From NCBI GenBank assembly GCA_021773335.1, contig JAJFKG010000005.1, positions 186,001-250,000 of the forward strand: 64,000 nt of DNA. Direction: 5' to 3'. The notes beneath the pieces are model-generated. The model saw nothing but the letters and a program-made list of their open reading frames with translations. It was not told the DNA's origin and searched no databases. Positions 17,359-27,095 of the stretch are shown in pieces; positions within the stretch are counted from its first letter, which is position 1, and every line of letters begins with the position of its first letter. This DNA comes from Gammaproteobacteria bacterium (GTDB taxonomy: Bacteria; Pseudomonadota; Gammaproteobacteria; JAJFKG01). The position numbers and the translations under genes are program-made.

Positions 17359-19887
17359 ATGCCAGGGAAGAGAAAACCGCCTAGATCAGCAGCGAAGCGA
17401 CGCCAACGCAAAGCCAATAAACAAAAACAATCCCAAACCGAAGAGCCAACCGCAAAGGCTACCAGCACTCAAAAAATTGTCGCTGCTATTCGTCGCGAAT
17501 CTGCATTGCCTGCAGCGATAAGATTAACATCAGAAGACGCCGACTTAATCAAGCATATGCGCGCACAAGTTCCATCCTCTCAAAAAGGCTATGTCTTCTA
17601 TCGCGACGGTGGCCCCTACTACATGCTCGATTTGCAAACTCAGGAATCTATCCTAATTGATTTCACCCAATTACAGACACTCGATGCTTTAAAATTATGG
17701 GCGCTTTTCGATTGCCTAGAGCAACAAGATCCTGATTATCTTGATCAAGAAACCAATCGTCACAAATGGTCAATTAGTGAAGTCTTATTACAAAAACACA
17801 ATAGTGGCAATGCTACCCTAGCACCTGATAGAGTTATTGTACTTTACCAGCGCCGTGGTCGCCTCGCTTTTCTAAACAAACAATACAAGGCCGCTTTAGC
17901 CTACTGCGACATTGTTTTACAGCGCTATATTGAGTATGGTGAGACGAATAACCTCGGTCTGTATCTTGCTCATCGTAATACCATTTCTGCACTCGCACAC
18001 GGCGCTAAAACGGGTCAACTCACACTTGATATCCCTAAGACCATCACCCATATCAAAGAACTCAAAACCTTACTCAAAAAGATTGACTGGCGCTCAGCAG
18101 AAACCAAACGCAGTTTTATTGCACTGATCATGACAATGTCAGTTCTCAGTAATGCCTGCATCCGTCAGATAGAATCGCTACTTGTACAAGAACGCACACG
18201 CAGCAAGTTACATGATCACCACTGCAGGAGGATAGACAAAGAAGTCAAATACATTTTTCAACATAGCAAAACTCCCAACCTGAAGAAAATAGCGCGCTTA
18301 CTAACAACCAAGCTCAACCTTATCAATAAACGCTTGCATGGATTAAATGCAGCAATCGAACTTGCACAAAACAATATAACCATTTTACAGCTCACCAAAC
18401 AATTAATCACCTTGTTAGGCGGCACACAGCTTTCAGGTGCTGATACACTCAACGCCGAAGAACGTAATAACATCGACATCACCATAGCTCGAATAGATAC
18501 TCACATAAAGCTGTATCAAGCGGTCACCGAAAAGCTTAGAAGTGGCGGCACATTCACTCATTGCCGCAAAAACAAAATGCTGTGTGAAGAATTACTAACA
18601 AGCACACAGTGCCATATAGCATCACAAACAGAAGAACGCAGCAAACAACGCCAAGAGTACCAAAAAACATTCGACACCCTCCTCAAACAGTTTGATACGA
18701 AACGCACAAAGCCTCTAAGCAGTAGTAAACGCACTACAGCCACCCTTGCCTCCAGCAGCAGCTCCTCAGCAGCAGGTTCAACAAGCACAGGTAGCGTTCC
18801 TAGCCTCGAGACACTCGAAGCTGATGTCGCAAAGCTAACAAATCCAATAGATACTTATTTTACGCCGTTATCAACGCCTATCCACAAGGCACTGAATGCC
18901 TTTCAGCGTAACAAAACCACAATGGCCCCCACCACAAAGCTCCAGGAAATCGGCACTCAATTTCGCCTGCAGAAAGTTGACATGCTGATGGCTCTGCGTG
19001 AGCAACTGGGTTTTGTCATACCTGCTAGCATGTGCCATCCAAGCGCACTTGAGTTTAATTTCGACGGTCTATTAGCTCAAGCATTAACAATGCCTGGGCC
19101 ACAAAAGGTTTTTAAAATTATAGTAGAAGGTAAAACGACAGCCGCTGATCCAACATTATTAATCGACCGCCTCTGGGGATTAACCCTTTCTTTTTGTGGC
19201 ATGGTCGAAGCCCAACTCGCCCAAGCTCACATCACGCTGCAACAAACCAAGTTCAAAGTTCCAAAGCTGGCAATTTCTTCACTCTACAACTTTAGCCAAC
19301 ACCTCAATGATGCACGTGATAATTTAGCCCGCGCACAAACTTGGATTAATTTACTCGCTGACATTGCGCATCATTTTGAACTGCCTAACAATGCCCTTGC
19401 CTGCCAGAGTAGAGCTTTGTCACAAACGTTACTCGAGCATCAAGATTTTTTATTTTTTTCTATCAATGAGCAATTAGGCGCTGCACTAACACAGATAAAC
19501 AACGTCAAACGCCAACAGGAAGCTCAGCGCGATGCTGCTCGCGCACATTACAGACGACTTGGGAAACATTGGTGTAATGGCAAACCTTTGGATCAACAAA
19601 GCCACGCAGCACACTATCGTATTCAGCTGGGGCGCACCGCTACGCAGTTGCTTGAATTTCAAAGCGCCCTAGCCACTCAGCAAGCGCCTAGCACTGCAAC
19701 AACACCCTCGGGGGCCCAGCCGTACAGCTTAACTGCGCAACAACAACATCCTATCCCCGCAACCACGTATTTTTACGCTAGCCCACCACCTGGCTATCAA
19801 GCCAGCGGAATATCATCTACGCTACACACTCACACTGTACAACCTGCAAGCTCGAGTTCCAGCGGCACTTGCATATTTCAAACCTAA
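17359..19887 (+). CDS. Unknown 842-aa Gln/Ser/Thr-rich protein
   Basis: I recognise no family. The first 40 residues are strongly basic (MPGKRKPPRSAAKRRQRKAN...), like a nuclear-localisation or nucleic-acid-binding tail. Residues about 155-200 contain a TPR-like helical pair (VLYQRRGRLAFLNKQYKAALAYCDIVLQ, in part). The middle is helical and charged. A low-complexity Ser/Thr linker (SSSSSAAGSTSTGS) is near residue 470. The last 90 residues are Gln/Pro/Ser-rich and end ASSSSSGTCIFQT. There is no signal peptide or membrane span. The start is 5 bases after the queC stop, but there is no strong ribosome site, so coupling to queC is possible but a functional link is unlikely. The composition fits a host-directed effector; this is inference. 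Confidence 0.75.
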   Translation: MPGKRKPPRSAAKRRQRKANKQKQSQTEEPTAKATSTQKIVAAIRRESALPAAIRLTSEDADLIKHMRAQVPSSQKGYVFYRDGGPYYMLDLQTQESILIDFTQLQTLDALKLWALFDCLEQQDPDYLDQETNRHKWSISEVLLQKHNSGNATLAPDRVIVLYQRRGRLAFLNKQYKAALAYCDIVLQRYIEYGETNNLGLYLAHRNTISALAHGAKTGQLTLDIPKTITHIKELKTLLKKIDWRSAETKRSFIALIMTMSVLSNACIRQIESLLVQERTRSKLHDHHCRRIDKEVKYIFQHSKTPNLKKIARLLTTKLNLINKRLHGLNAAIELAQNNITILQLTKQLITLLGGTQLSGADTLNAEERNNIDITIARIDTHIKLYQAVTEKLRSGGTFTHCRKNKMLCEELLTSTQCHIASQTEERSKQRQEYQKTFDTLLKQFDTKRTKPLSSSKRTTATLASSSSSSAAGSTSTGSVPSLETLEADVAKLTNPIDTYFTPLSTPIHKALNAFQRNKTTMAPTTKLQEIGTQFRLQKVDMLMALREQLGFVIPASMCHPSALEFNFDGLLAQALTMPGPQKVFKIIVEGKTTAADPTLLIDRLWGLTLSFCGMVEAQLAQAHITLQQTKFKVPKLAISSLYNFSQHLNDARDNLARAQTWINLLADIAHHFELPNNALACQSRALSQTLLEHQDFLFFSINEQLGAALTQINNVKRQQEAQRDAARAHYRRLGKHWCNGKPLDQQSHAAHYRIQLGRTATQLLEFQSALATQQAPSTATTPSGAQPYSLTAQQQHPIPATTYFYASPPPGYQASGISSTLHTHTVQPASSSSSGTCIFQT

Positions 19888-19987
19888 AAGAAAATGTTCC
19901 AAAAACAAATTCTGCTATTTACAAAAACAAGCAGATTGTTTAATCTTTAGCTGCTTTTGATAACCTATCTATTTTCGACGGAAAAAC

Positions 19988-21976
19988 ATGGAATTTAGCA
20001 TACTAGACGGTGTCCTAATCCTACTCAGCGTGGCAGTCGTCATCGTGATCATGTTCCGTCGCATCAATTTACCGCCGATTTTAGGCTATTTATTCGTCGG
20101 CTTATTGGTTGGACCATACGGTTTAGGCTGGATTCCTGAGACTCAAGCCACTCACGAACTCGCCGAATTCGGCGTTGTCTTCTTAATGTTCACCATAGGC
20201 TTAGAGTTCTCTCTTTCTAAGTTGATCGCCATGCGCGGCCTCGTGCTCGGTTTGGGTGGGCTACAAGTGTTAATCACTACCGCTGTTACCGTTGGCATTG
20301 CGATGATATTTGGACAAACTCTAAACGATTCCATCGTCATCGGTTCCATCGTTGCCATGTCTTCGACGGCCATTGTCATTAAGCAATTGACGGATCAACT
20401 GGAATTGAACACCAGTCATGGTGAGAATGCCGTCGGCATCCTATTGTTCCAAGACTTAGCAGTAATCCCCTTTTTAATCTTGATCCCCAGTTTAGGTGCT
20501 GGCCCCGATGCCCAACCTATTCTCATGCCGCTGGTTTGGGCAATGGGCAAAGGTGCCGCAGCAATGTTACTCATCCTCGCCATCGGGCGTTGGATCCTGC
20601 GCCCCGTCTTTCATGAAATCGCCGCCTCACGCTCAATGGAACTATTCACACTTTCGGTGTTGTTGGTCACACTTGCTGCTGCTTGGTTAACTGAAGACAT
20701 GGGTTTATCGCTCGCACTGGGCGCATTTTTAGCGGGCATGATGCTAGGCGAAACCGAATTCCGCCACCAAGTGGAAGCCAATATCCGTCCTTTCCGCGAC
20801 GTTTTGCTAGGCTTATTTTTCATTACGATTGGTATGCTTCTGAATATTCGCTCCCTACCAGACATTTGGCAATGGGTGCTACTATTACTCTTTGTATTAA
20901 TCGTCGTAAAAACTTTAGTTATCTTCGGCTTGTGTCGCTTACTTGGCAACAAAAATCCCATCGCACTTCGTACCGGTTTAGTATTGGCACACGGTGGTGA
21001 ATTTGGTTTTGCTCTCTTATCATTGGCCATGGCCGGTAATATTCTCAAACCTGAGCTCAGCCAAATCGTCCTCGGTGCAATCCTGTTTAGTATGCTGTTG
21101 TCACCATTAATGATCCGTTACAGCGGTAAACTGGTTGAGTCAATTTTTCCCGAAGAGAGCGGCGCCGAGACCGACGAGAATGTCGTCAAATCATCAGTAG
21201 AACACGCCGCACACGGACTCGAACAACACGTTATTATTTGTGGCTACGGTCGTGTCGGGCAAAACATCGCGCGCTTGCTCGAGAGCGAAGGCATCGAATA
21301 TATCGCGATGGACTTAGACCCTTCGCGCGTGCAAAACGCCCAACTCGCCGGTGATCGTGTCACCTATGGTGATTCCACCAATTTAGAAATGCTCGCCGCA
21401 GCGGGCTTAAAGTTCGCGAAAGCATTGGTCATCAGTTTTGAAGATGTCTCGGGAGCTCTTAAAATCTTACAACAGGTTCGCAAATATAAAACTCACATGC
21501 CAATTTTAGTACGAGCCCGTGATGATGCGGAACTGAGTAAATTACAAGAAAATGGTGCGACTGAAGTTATCCCCGCAACGCTTGAGGCCAGTCTGGCTAT
21601 CGCATCACACTTGTTAGTTTTTATGGGTATTCCGCCATCCCGGGTCTTGCGTATCACACGTGAAGCGCGAGGCGATCGCTATAAATTATTGCGCCAAATC
21701 TTCCCCGATCAAGAATCGATTGCCCTCGACGAAGGCGATCCTGATCGCGAACAACTGATGGCTGTTAACTTACCGAAAGGCAGCTATGCCATTGGTCATA
21801 ATCTCGGTGAACTCGATCTGGATGAGGCAAACATCACAGTAACCGCCATACGGCGTGGTGGTATTCGTGGCCCAGCGCCTGAGCCAGAAACTGAGTTACG
21901 CGCGGATGACGTCTTAGTACTCTGTGGTTCGCAAACTAGCCTTAACCGCGCTGAGAAATTGTTGTTGGAGGGTTAA
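19988..21976 (+). CDS. Kef-type K+/H+ antiporter (CPA2) with TrkA-N and TrkA-C domains
   Basis: A 662-aa monovalent cation:proton antiporter of the inner membrane. Residues 1-385 form the 12-13 span transport domain (ILDGVLILLSVAVVIVIMF... to ...ILFSMLLSPLMIRY). They include the characteristic AEFGVVFLMFTIGLEFS and HGGEFGFALLSLAM segments. Residues about 415-530 are a TrkA-N/RCK NAD-binding domain (VIICGYGRVGQNIARLLESE). Residues about 570-660 are a TrkA-C domain (ANITVTAIRRGG...DDVLVLCGS). The overall order resembles YbaL/KefBC. There is no KefF/G-type ancillary gene beside it. The stop overlaps the next start as TAATG, so translation is coupled to the RDD gene. Confidence 0.93.
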   Translation: MEFSILDGVLILLSVAVVIVIMFRRINLPPILGYLFVGLLVGPYGLGWIPETQATHELAEFGVVFLMFTIGLEFSLSKLIAMRGLVLGLGGLQVLITTAVTVGIAMIFGQTLNDSIVIGSIVAMSSTAIVIKQLTDQLELNTSHGENAVGILLFQDLAVIPFLILIPSLGAGPDAQPILMPLVWAMGKGAAAMLLILAIGRWILRPVFHEIAASRSMELFTLSVLLVTLAAAWLTEDMGLSLALGAFLAGMMLGETEFRHQVEANIRPFRDVLLGLFFITIGMLLNIRSLPDIWQWVLLLLFVLIVVKTLVIFGLCRLLGNKNPIALRTGLVLAHGGEFGFALLSLAMAGNILKPELSQIVLGAILFSMLLSPLMIRYSGKLVESIFPEESGAETDENVVKSSVEHAAHGLEQHVIICGYGRVGQNIARLLESEGIEYIAMDLDPSRVQNAQLAGDRVTYGDSTNLEMLAAAGLKFAKALVISFEDVSGALKILQQVRKYKTHMPILVRARDDAELSKLQENGATEVIPATLEASLAIASHLLVFMGIPPSRVLRITREARGDRYKLLRQIFPDQESIALDEGDPDREQLMAVNLPKGSYAIGHNLGELDLDEANITVTAIRRGGIRGPAPEPETELRADDVLVLCGSQTSLNRAEKLLLEG

Positions 21977-22392
21977 TGTCACCCGCCAGCCTCCCGCGCC
22001 GTCTCAGTGCCATGTTATATGACTTCTTTATCGTAATCGCCCTGTGGATGCTTGCCACCGCTTTACTCTTACCCTTAACTGGCGGCCAAATGATCCCCGC
22101 CACAAATTACTTTTATAAATTTTACCTCTTAGCAATTTGGCTCGTCTTTTATGCTTGGTTTTGCAGTCATGGTGGGCAGACGCTTGGTATGCGCGCTTGG
22201 CGCCTTCAGGTGCGCAACGACAACGGCACAAGCCTGACGTTCATACAAGCCTGTTGGCGTTTTGGTTTAGCACTGGCTTGCAATGTGGTATTTTTTATTG
22301 GTTTGCTATGGATGTTGTGCGATGGGAAAAAACAGACGTTGTACGATCGTCTCAGTCACAGTACCATGGTAAAGCTACCTAAATCTCACTAA
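21976..22392 (+). CDS. RDD family membrane protein
   Basis: A 138-aa protein with three to four hydrophobic spans and the RDD signature. Its N-terminal Arg-Asp equivalents are RRLSAMLYDFFIV (residues 8-20) and its C-terminal hallmark is LYDRLSHSTMV. The conserved QTLGMRAWRLQV lies in the middle. The function of the family is poorly known; some members affect Na+ or other ion transport. One-base TAATG overlap with the Kef-type antiporter suggests a joint role in ion homeostasis. Its stop overlaps the convergent lptG stop by 4 bases. Confidence 0.88.
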   Translation: MSPASLPRRLSAMLYDFFIVIALWMLATALLLPLTGGQMIPATNYFYKFYLLAIWLVFYAWFCSHGGQTLGMRAWRLQVRNDNGTSLTFIQACWRFGLALACNVVFFIGLLWMLCDGKKQTLYDRLSHSTMVKLPKSH

Positions 22393-23465
22393 CGTGCACG
22401 CCGCATTAACCAATACGCCGCACCCGCAAATAAAAGAATCGGCAACCCTGCCGCAAAAAATGGTGGCAAACGATAGACTAAGCTGATCGGACCAAAGAAT
22501 TGATTCATGATATAAAAACCAAACCCAACAACAATCCCCGATAAAATACGAAAGCCCATTGGTACCGTACGCAGCGGCCCAAAAATAAAAGGGATCGCCA
22601 AAAACATCATGACTGCCGTAGCCAAAGGTTGAAATACCCGCTGCCAGAAGGACAAATCATAAGTCGCTGCACTTAAATCATTATGCTTAAGATAACGTAT
22701 ATAGATAAATAGCTTCACCAAATTCATGTTGGCTGGGTCGGAATCAATATCCGCAATCGCTAACATCTTAGGATTAAATGACACATCCCACGCTTGGATT
22801 TTCTTGTGCACGACCGTCACATAATTATTTTTCGGATTAATCTCATTACACACAATATCCCGCATCTTCCAGCGACGATGATGATAATCAGCATGCTCGG
22901 CGTAACACATCGATAGCATGCGGCTATTGCCATCAAAATTATAGGTTGTAATCCCTTGTAAATGATGGTTAGACTGCGCTGACTGGATATGAATAAACGA
23001 TTCTTTTTCACGGATCCATATCCCTTGATCCGTAATCAATGCTTGGTTGCCATTGGTTGCTATGGTCTTATACATTTGCGCCTTGCCATACAAATCTGGC
23101 GCAATACTCTCGCCAACTGCCGTCACCACTAATACTAACACCAATGCCGTTAACATCACCGCCCAAGTCAATTGCCCCAAGGTTACGCCGGCAGCGCGCA
23201 TGACAATCAACTCACTATTCGAGGCTAATAGCCCCAAGCCCATCAATGCACCAACCAAACCAGCCATAGGAAAAAACTGATAAATCTGTTGCGGCAAACA
23301 CATAAACACATACACAATTGCTTTACTCACGGTATACGTACCTTGCCCAATTTGATCTAACTCATTCACAAATAAAACAAAGATATACAAACCCGTTAAC
23401 AACAACAACACTAAAACAATCGTCGATAAAATAGTACGCCCAATGTAGAACTGTAAAATTCTCAC
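22389..23465 (-). CDS. lptG: LPS export ABC transporter permease LptG
   Basis: The second permease of the LptB2FG complex, which extracts lipopolysaccharide from the inner membrane and feeds it to the LptC-A-D bridge. 358 aa: spans near residues 13-33, 60-80 and 100-120, a periplasmic beta-jellyroll (about 130-265), then three C-terminal spans (PLATAVMMFLAIPFIFGPL...). The start codon is GTG, in a GTGA overlap with the lptF stop, so translation is coupled. The end overlaps the RDD gene stop on the other strand. Confidence 0.95.
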   Translation of the reverse strand: MRILQFYIGRTILSTIVLVLLLLTGLYIFVLFVNELDQIGQGTYTVSKAIVYVFMCLPQQIYQFFPMAGLVGALMGLGLLASNSELIVMRAAGVTLGQLTWAVMLTALVLVLVVTAVGESIAPDLYGKAQMYKTIATNGNQALITDQGIWIREKESFIHIQSAQSNHHLQGITTYNFDGNSRMLSMCYAEHADYHHRRWKMRDIVCNEINPKNNYVTVVHKKIQAWDVSFNPKMLAIADIDSDPANMNLVKLFIYIRYLKHNDLSAATYDLSFWQRVFQPLATAVMMFLAIPFIFGPLRTVPMGFRILSGIVVGFGFYIMNQFFGPISLVYRLPPFFAAGLPILLFAGAAYWLMRRAR

Positions 23466-24679
23466 TCACTTTGCTCCACAATGGTTAAGGGTTTGTTTTT
23501 ATTGCGCCAGTTACGCATATTTTTTCGCCAACGCGACCAGGTGTGGCGATTGATAAGCAACACCAACGCTAGACTAAGAAAAATAACATGCACCCACCAC
23601 ATACCAAGAAAACTCGGCACATCACCGCCTTTCACTAAGTTACGTGCGACGAATAATAGATTGGCATACACAATTGATACTAATCCCGAAGGTAATAATT
23701 GCGTGTACTTACCGCGCCGCGGATCAATCTTACTTAAGGACACCGATAGTAGACCCAAAATCAACGTCGCCAAAGGCATGGAAATTCGCCATTGCAATTC
23801 TGCCATATAACGTGGATTCTTGCCTGCCCCGTCCCAAATCTTACCTGTCGGCATTGCATTTTCTTTGGTACGAAATGGTTTAGCTTTTTGCTTCATGCGC
23901 ATACCAAATTGATGAAATTGCGTAATCTTCATATCCTTTTGTCCAGGCACACCATCATAACGAAAACCATTTTCAGCCACGACAAATTCTGCCCCGGTGT
24001 TTGGATCCGTATATTGGTGCCCACTATTAGCTGATGACACAATCCAAGTCGGATGCGCTGCTTGCGCCGTAGCTTGCTTAGCCGCCGTAGAGTTAGGTCT
24101 GCTGGCCGTGACCTGCGCCACATCAGGCGCATCGGGCTCACGTTCTTGCGCAAAAAAGATTCCTTCAGCCTGGTTATGTTCTTTAGAAAGATCTGCAATG
24201 TAAAAAACTTGTTGACCATTTTTAATTTCTTGGAAACGCCCAGGAAAAATCACTGAAGTGGCCGCTTGCGCTTTAGCTTGTGCAATTAAATCATTACGGT
24301 AGGCTAATAAATGCGGGTTGAGATAAAACATCATATAGGCGACGATGAGCATCAAGCCCGTTGCCATCAACATATTCATCATGATCAAACGCGCTTTACT
24401 CATGCCGCAGGCAATCATCACCGTCATTTCTGCATCGGCATACAGCCGCCCATAGGCAAGCAAGACTGAGAGAAAAAAGCCTAGCGGCAATAGCAGCCCC
24501 AAGAGATAGGGTATTTGAATACCTAGCAACTTAAAAATAATTGCGGCGGCAAACTTACCCTCAGCGGCTTGACTTAAGTAACGCACGAATAAATTACTCA
24601 TGAAGACCAACAACAATACGCTGGTGATCGCAAACAGGGTCGTAAAGACTTCTTTAGCTAAATACCGAAAAATGATCAC
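23462..24679 (-). CDS. lptF: LPS export ABC transporter permease LptF
   Basis: The first permease of LptB2FG. 405 aa, about 40 longer than E. coli LptF. The extra length is in the periplasmic jellyroll region, which carries an Ala/Thr-rich insertion (PDVAQVTASRPNSTAAKQAT, about residues 190-210). The N-terminal spans (VFTTLFAITSVLLLVFMSNL) and the cytoplasmic coupling helix region (YADAEMTVMIACGMSKARL) are well conserved. It precedes lptG and is divergent from pepA, the arrangement usual in gammaproteobacteria. The intergenic region 24680-24827 carries both promoters. Confidence 0.95.
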   Translation of the reverse strand: MIIFRYLAKEVFTTLFAITSVLLLVFMSNLFVRYLSQAAEGKFAAAIIFKLLGIQIPYLLGLLLPLGFFLSVLLAYGRLYADAEMTVMIACGMSKARLIMMNMLMATGLMLIVAYMMFYLNPHLLAYRNDLIAQAKAQAATSVIFPGRFQEIKNGQQVFYIADLSKEHNQAEGIFFAQEREPDAPDVAQVTASRPNSTAAKQATAQAAHPTWIVSSANSGHQYTDPNTGAEFVVAENGFRYDGVPGQKDMKITQFHQFGMRMKQKAKPFRTKENAMPTGKIWDGAGKNPRYMAELQWRISMPLATLILGLLSVSLSKIDPRRGKYTQLLPSGLVSIVYANLLFVARNLVKGGDVPSFLGMWWVHVIFLSLALVLLINRHTWSRWRKNMRNWRNKNKPLTIVEQSE

Positions 24680-24827
24680 TCAAAGACCGCCAACTATATT
24701 GATATTCAAAACCATACTGAACTGCTGAAAATTCTTTCCAAATCAAGTAAACTGCACGATTTTAACCTAGATGCCGTAATGATTCAGCATAAAAATCACC
24801 CACCAGTGACGACTTATAGGAGTTACC

Positions 24828-26342
24828 ATGCAATTTAGCGCAAAAAATGCCCAGCCTGTGAAGTGCCGCTCGGCTTGCCTTATCGTCGGGATCTATGAAA
24901 AACATCAAATGACAGATAGCGCCCAAGCCCTAGACAGTGCCAGCAATGGTTTGATCAAGCGCTTGCTGCGCAGTGACGACATCCGTGGCGAAGTCGGTGA
25001 AATCCTATTATTGCCCGAATTCCCCAATATTGCCGCAGAACGTGTCTTGCTCGTCGGTTGTGGTACGCGTAACGGCTTAGATGAGCGCAAGTTCCGTAAA
25101 ATTATAGAAAAAGTCGCCACTACCCTCAAAGAAAAACGCATTAAAGAAGCCCATTGCTACCTGACTGAGCTAGAGCCCGGCAAACAAGATCAACACTGGC
25201 GCATACAGCAGATGGTGCGTCAGCTCACCCAAAGCTTGTATAGCTTCGATCAACTCAAGGCCAAAAAAGAAAACCGTGGCCCCCTGAAAAAACTTTCATT
25301 CGATGTTTCAGGCGCTAAAGCACAACAGCAAGCCAAACTCGCCATCAACGAAGCTAAAGCAATCAGCGATGGCATGACCTATTGTCGCGATCTTGGAAAT
25401 TTACCCAGCAATATTTGCCACCCCTCCTATCTCGCCAAACAAGCACAAAACATGGCGAAAGAATACAAAGCTATTACGACGCGAATCGTCGACGAGGCAC
25501 ACATGAAAAAGCTGGGTATGGGCAGCTTGCTTGCGGTATCGCGTGGCAGCAAACAGCCGGCTAAATTGATTTGCATACACTATAAAGGCGCCGCTAAAGA
25601 CAGCAAAGGTAAAGACGCTAAACCGATCGTCTTAGTCGGCAAAGGTATCACCTTTGATACAGGTGGTTTATCATTAAAGGCACCCGCCAATATGATCGGT
25701 ATGAAATATGATATGTGTGGGGGGGCAACTGTATTTGGCGTTATCCAAGCTTGCGCCGACCTAAAATTACCACTCAATGTGGTAGGCGTCATCGCTGCTG
25801 CGGAAAACATGCCTAGCGGAGAAGCGACGCGTCCCGAAGACGTTGTCAAAAGCATGTCTGGCCAAACCATTGAAATTCTCAACACTGATGCCGAAGGCCG
25901 TTTGGTCTTGTGTGATGCCCTCACCTATGTGAAACGTTATAAACCCGATGTCGTTATCGACATGGCCACATTGACCGGCGCCATTATCGTTGCTTTGGGC
26001 TCTGAAGCCAGTGGCTTGATGAGTAACCACCAACCCTTGGCCGATGACTTGATCGCTGCGGGGCAACAGGCTGGAGACCGTGCTTGGCAATTACCCATTT
26101 GGGAAGAATACCAAGGCTTAATCGATAGCCAATACGCCGATATGAAAAATATCTCTAACGGCATGGGCGCCAAAAGTATCGTCGCCGGCTGCTTCTTAGC
26201 ACGTTTTACGCGTGATTATCGCTGGGCACACTTAGACATTGCCGGTACCGCTTCAGGCATGGGCCCTGATCGTGGCAGCACTGGTCGCCCAGTGCCGATG
26301 ATCATGCAGTATTTATTAAATCGCGCTAAGAAGAAAAACTAA
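24828..26342 (+). CDS. pepA: Leucyl aminopeptidase PepA (M17)
   Basis: Cytosolic two-metal aminopeptidase that removes N-terminal residues; in E. coli it also acts in XerCD recombination. 504 aa, full length. The N-terminal regulatory domain covers about residues 1-165. The C-terminal catalytic domain contains VGKGITFDTGGLSLKAP (metal Asp and Lys) and the M17 signature NTDAEGRLVLCDAL. AGGAG precedes the ATG at good spacing. Followed by holC and valS, the classical gammaproteobacterial order, but separated from holC by a 180-bp nested palindromic repeat. Confidence 0.97.
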   Translation: MQFSAKNAQPVKCRSACLIVGIYEKHQMTDSAQALDSASNGLIKRLLRSDDIRGEVGEILLLPEFPNIAAERVLLVGCGTRNGLDERKFRKIIEKVATTLKEKRIKEAHCYLTELEPGKQDQHWRIQQMVRQLTQSLYSFDQLKAKKENRGPLKKLSFDVSGAKAQQQAKLAINEAKAISDGMTYCRDLGNLPSNICHPSYLAKQAQNMAKEYKAITTRIVDEAHMKKLGMGSLLAVSRGSKQPAKLICIHYKGAAKDSKGKDAKPIVLVGKGITFDTGGLSLKAPANMIGMKYDMCGGATVFGVIQACADLKLPLNVVGVIAAAENMPSGEATRPEDVVKSMSGQTIEILNTDAEGRLVLCDALTYVKRYKPDVVIDMATLTGAIIVALGSEASGLMSNHQPLADDLIAAGQQAGDRAWQLPIWEEYQGLIDSQYADMKNISNGMGAKSIVAGCFLARFTRDYRWAHLDIAGTASGMGPDRGSTGRPVPMIMQYLLNRAKKKN

Positions 26343-26400
26343 CGCCATGCTCCAGCAGTCCCGTCTTACAAACGTCACCCCGTGCCCAGCACAAAACGAC

Positions 26401-26580
26401 AACGTCACCCCGTGCTTGACACGGGGTCCAGAGGCATATGAGATGCGAGCGCAGCGAGCCACAGTTGTCGAGCGCAATGCGCTCGACCTAAAGAGCGATG
26501 CAACATCGCTCTTCAAGGAGCGCCACCTAAGGTGGCGACTAATATGCCTCTGGATTCCGCATCAAGTGCGGAATGACGTT
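26401..26580. repeat. 180-bp nested palindromic repeat between pepA and holC
   Basis: The outer arms of about 39 bases (26401-26439 and 26542-26580) pair with each other. The left arm begins aacgtcaccccgtgcttgac and its partner reads aacgtcattccgcacttgat on the opposite strand. Each arm folds again into a small hairpin (CCCCGTG/CACGGGG and TTCCGCA/TGCGGAA). Three more hairpins lie inside: CGAGCGC/GCGCTCG (about 26469-26485), AAGAGCGATG/CATCGCTCTT (about 26490-26513) and CGCCACC/GGTGGCG. A partial arm copy (aacgtcaccccgtgc) sits at 26371. The remaining bases 26343-26400 and 26581-26650 hold no gene. Confidence 0.85.
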
Positions 26581-26650
26581 TTTCTCCTTAAAATTCGGGA
26601 GATAGTACTTAATACAAAGTCGAAAAACAAATTAAAAAGAGCAAACACTC

Positions 26651-27082
26651 ATGCCGCAAGTTGATTTTTACTTATTAAAACAAACTGCCATCGAAGCACG
26701 TTATCCCTTCGCTTGCCGTTTGCTAGAAAAAGCCTATCAACACGGCCATCAACTCTTAGTACATACCAGTTCAAAAGAAGAAAGCACCTACTTTGATAAC
26801 TTATTATGGACTTTCAGTGACGCCTCCTTCATACCACATAATCAGTTAGACAATGCGCAAGAACCACGCCCGCCGCTTCAAATCAGCGAAGGTCTAGCTG
26901 CACAACACCACAATGATATCTTGTTAAATCTTAACAATGAAATTCCGGCTTTTTTCCAACAATTCAAACGCGTCATTGAAATCGTCCCCGCCGACGATGC
27001 TTGGCGCAAACAAGCCCGCAACCACTTTCGCCACTATCGCGAAGCTGGCTGCGAAATCAATACCCATGATCTGAGTAAATAA
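26651..27082 (+). CDS. holC: DNA polymerase III chi subunit
   Basis: Chi links the clamp loader to SSB at the replication fork through its partner psi (HolD). 143 aa, the usual size. It starts MPQVDFYLL and carries the family's [21 protein letters not shown]. It continues with the [15 protein letters not shown] segment and ends with the conserved RFRHYR-like [11 protein letters not shown]. It lies 13 bases before valS, as in most gammaproteobacteria. Its upstream region is occupied by the palindromic repeat, so transcription from pepA must read through that structure or a new promoter must lie in 26581-26650. Confidence 0.93.
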   Translation: MPQVDFYLLKQTAIEARYPFACRLLEKAYQHGHQLLVHTSSKEESTYFDNLLWTFSDASFIPHNQLDNAQEPRPPLQISEGLAAQHHNDILLNLNNEIPAFFQQFKRVIEIVPADDAWRKQARNHFRHYREAGCEINTHDLSK

Positions 27083-27095
27083 AAAGAAAACCGCT

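Noticed and set aside
26347-26664. 105-codon plus-strand frame between pepA and holC
   Set aside because: Almost entirely palindromic repeat sequence.
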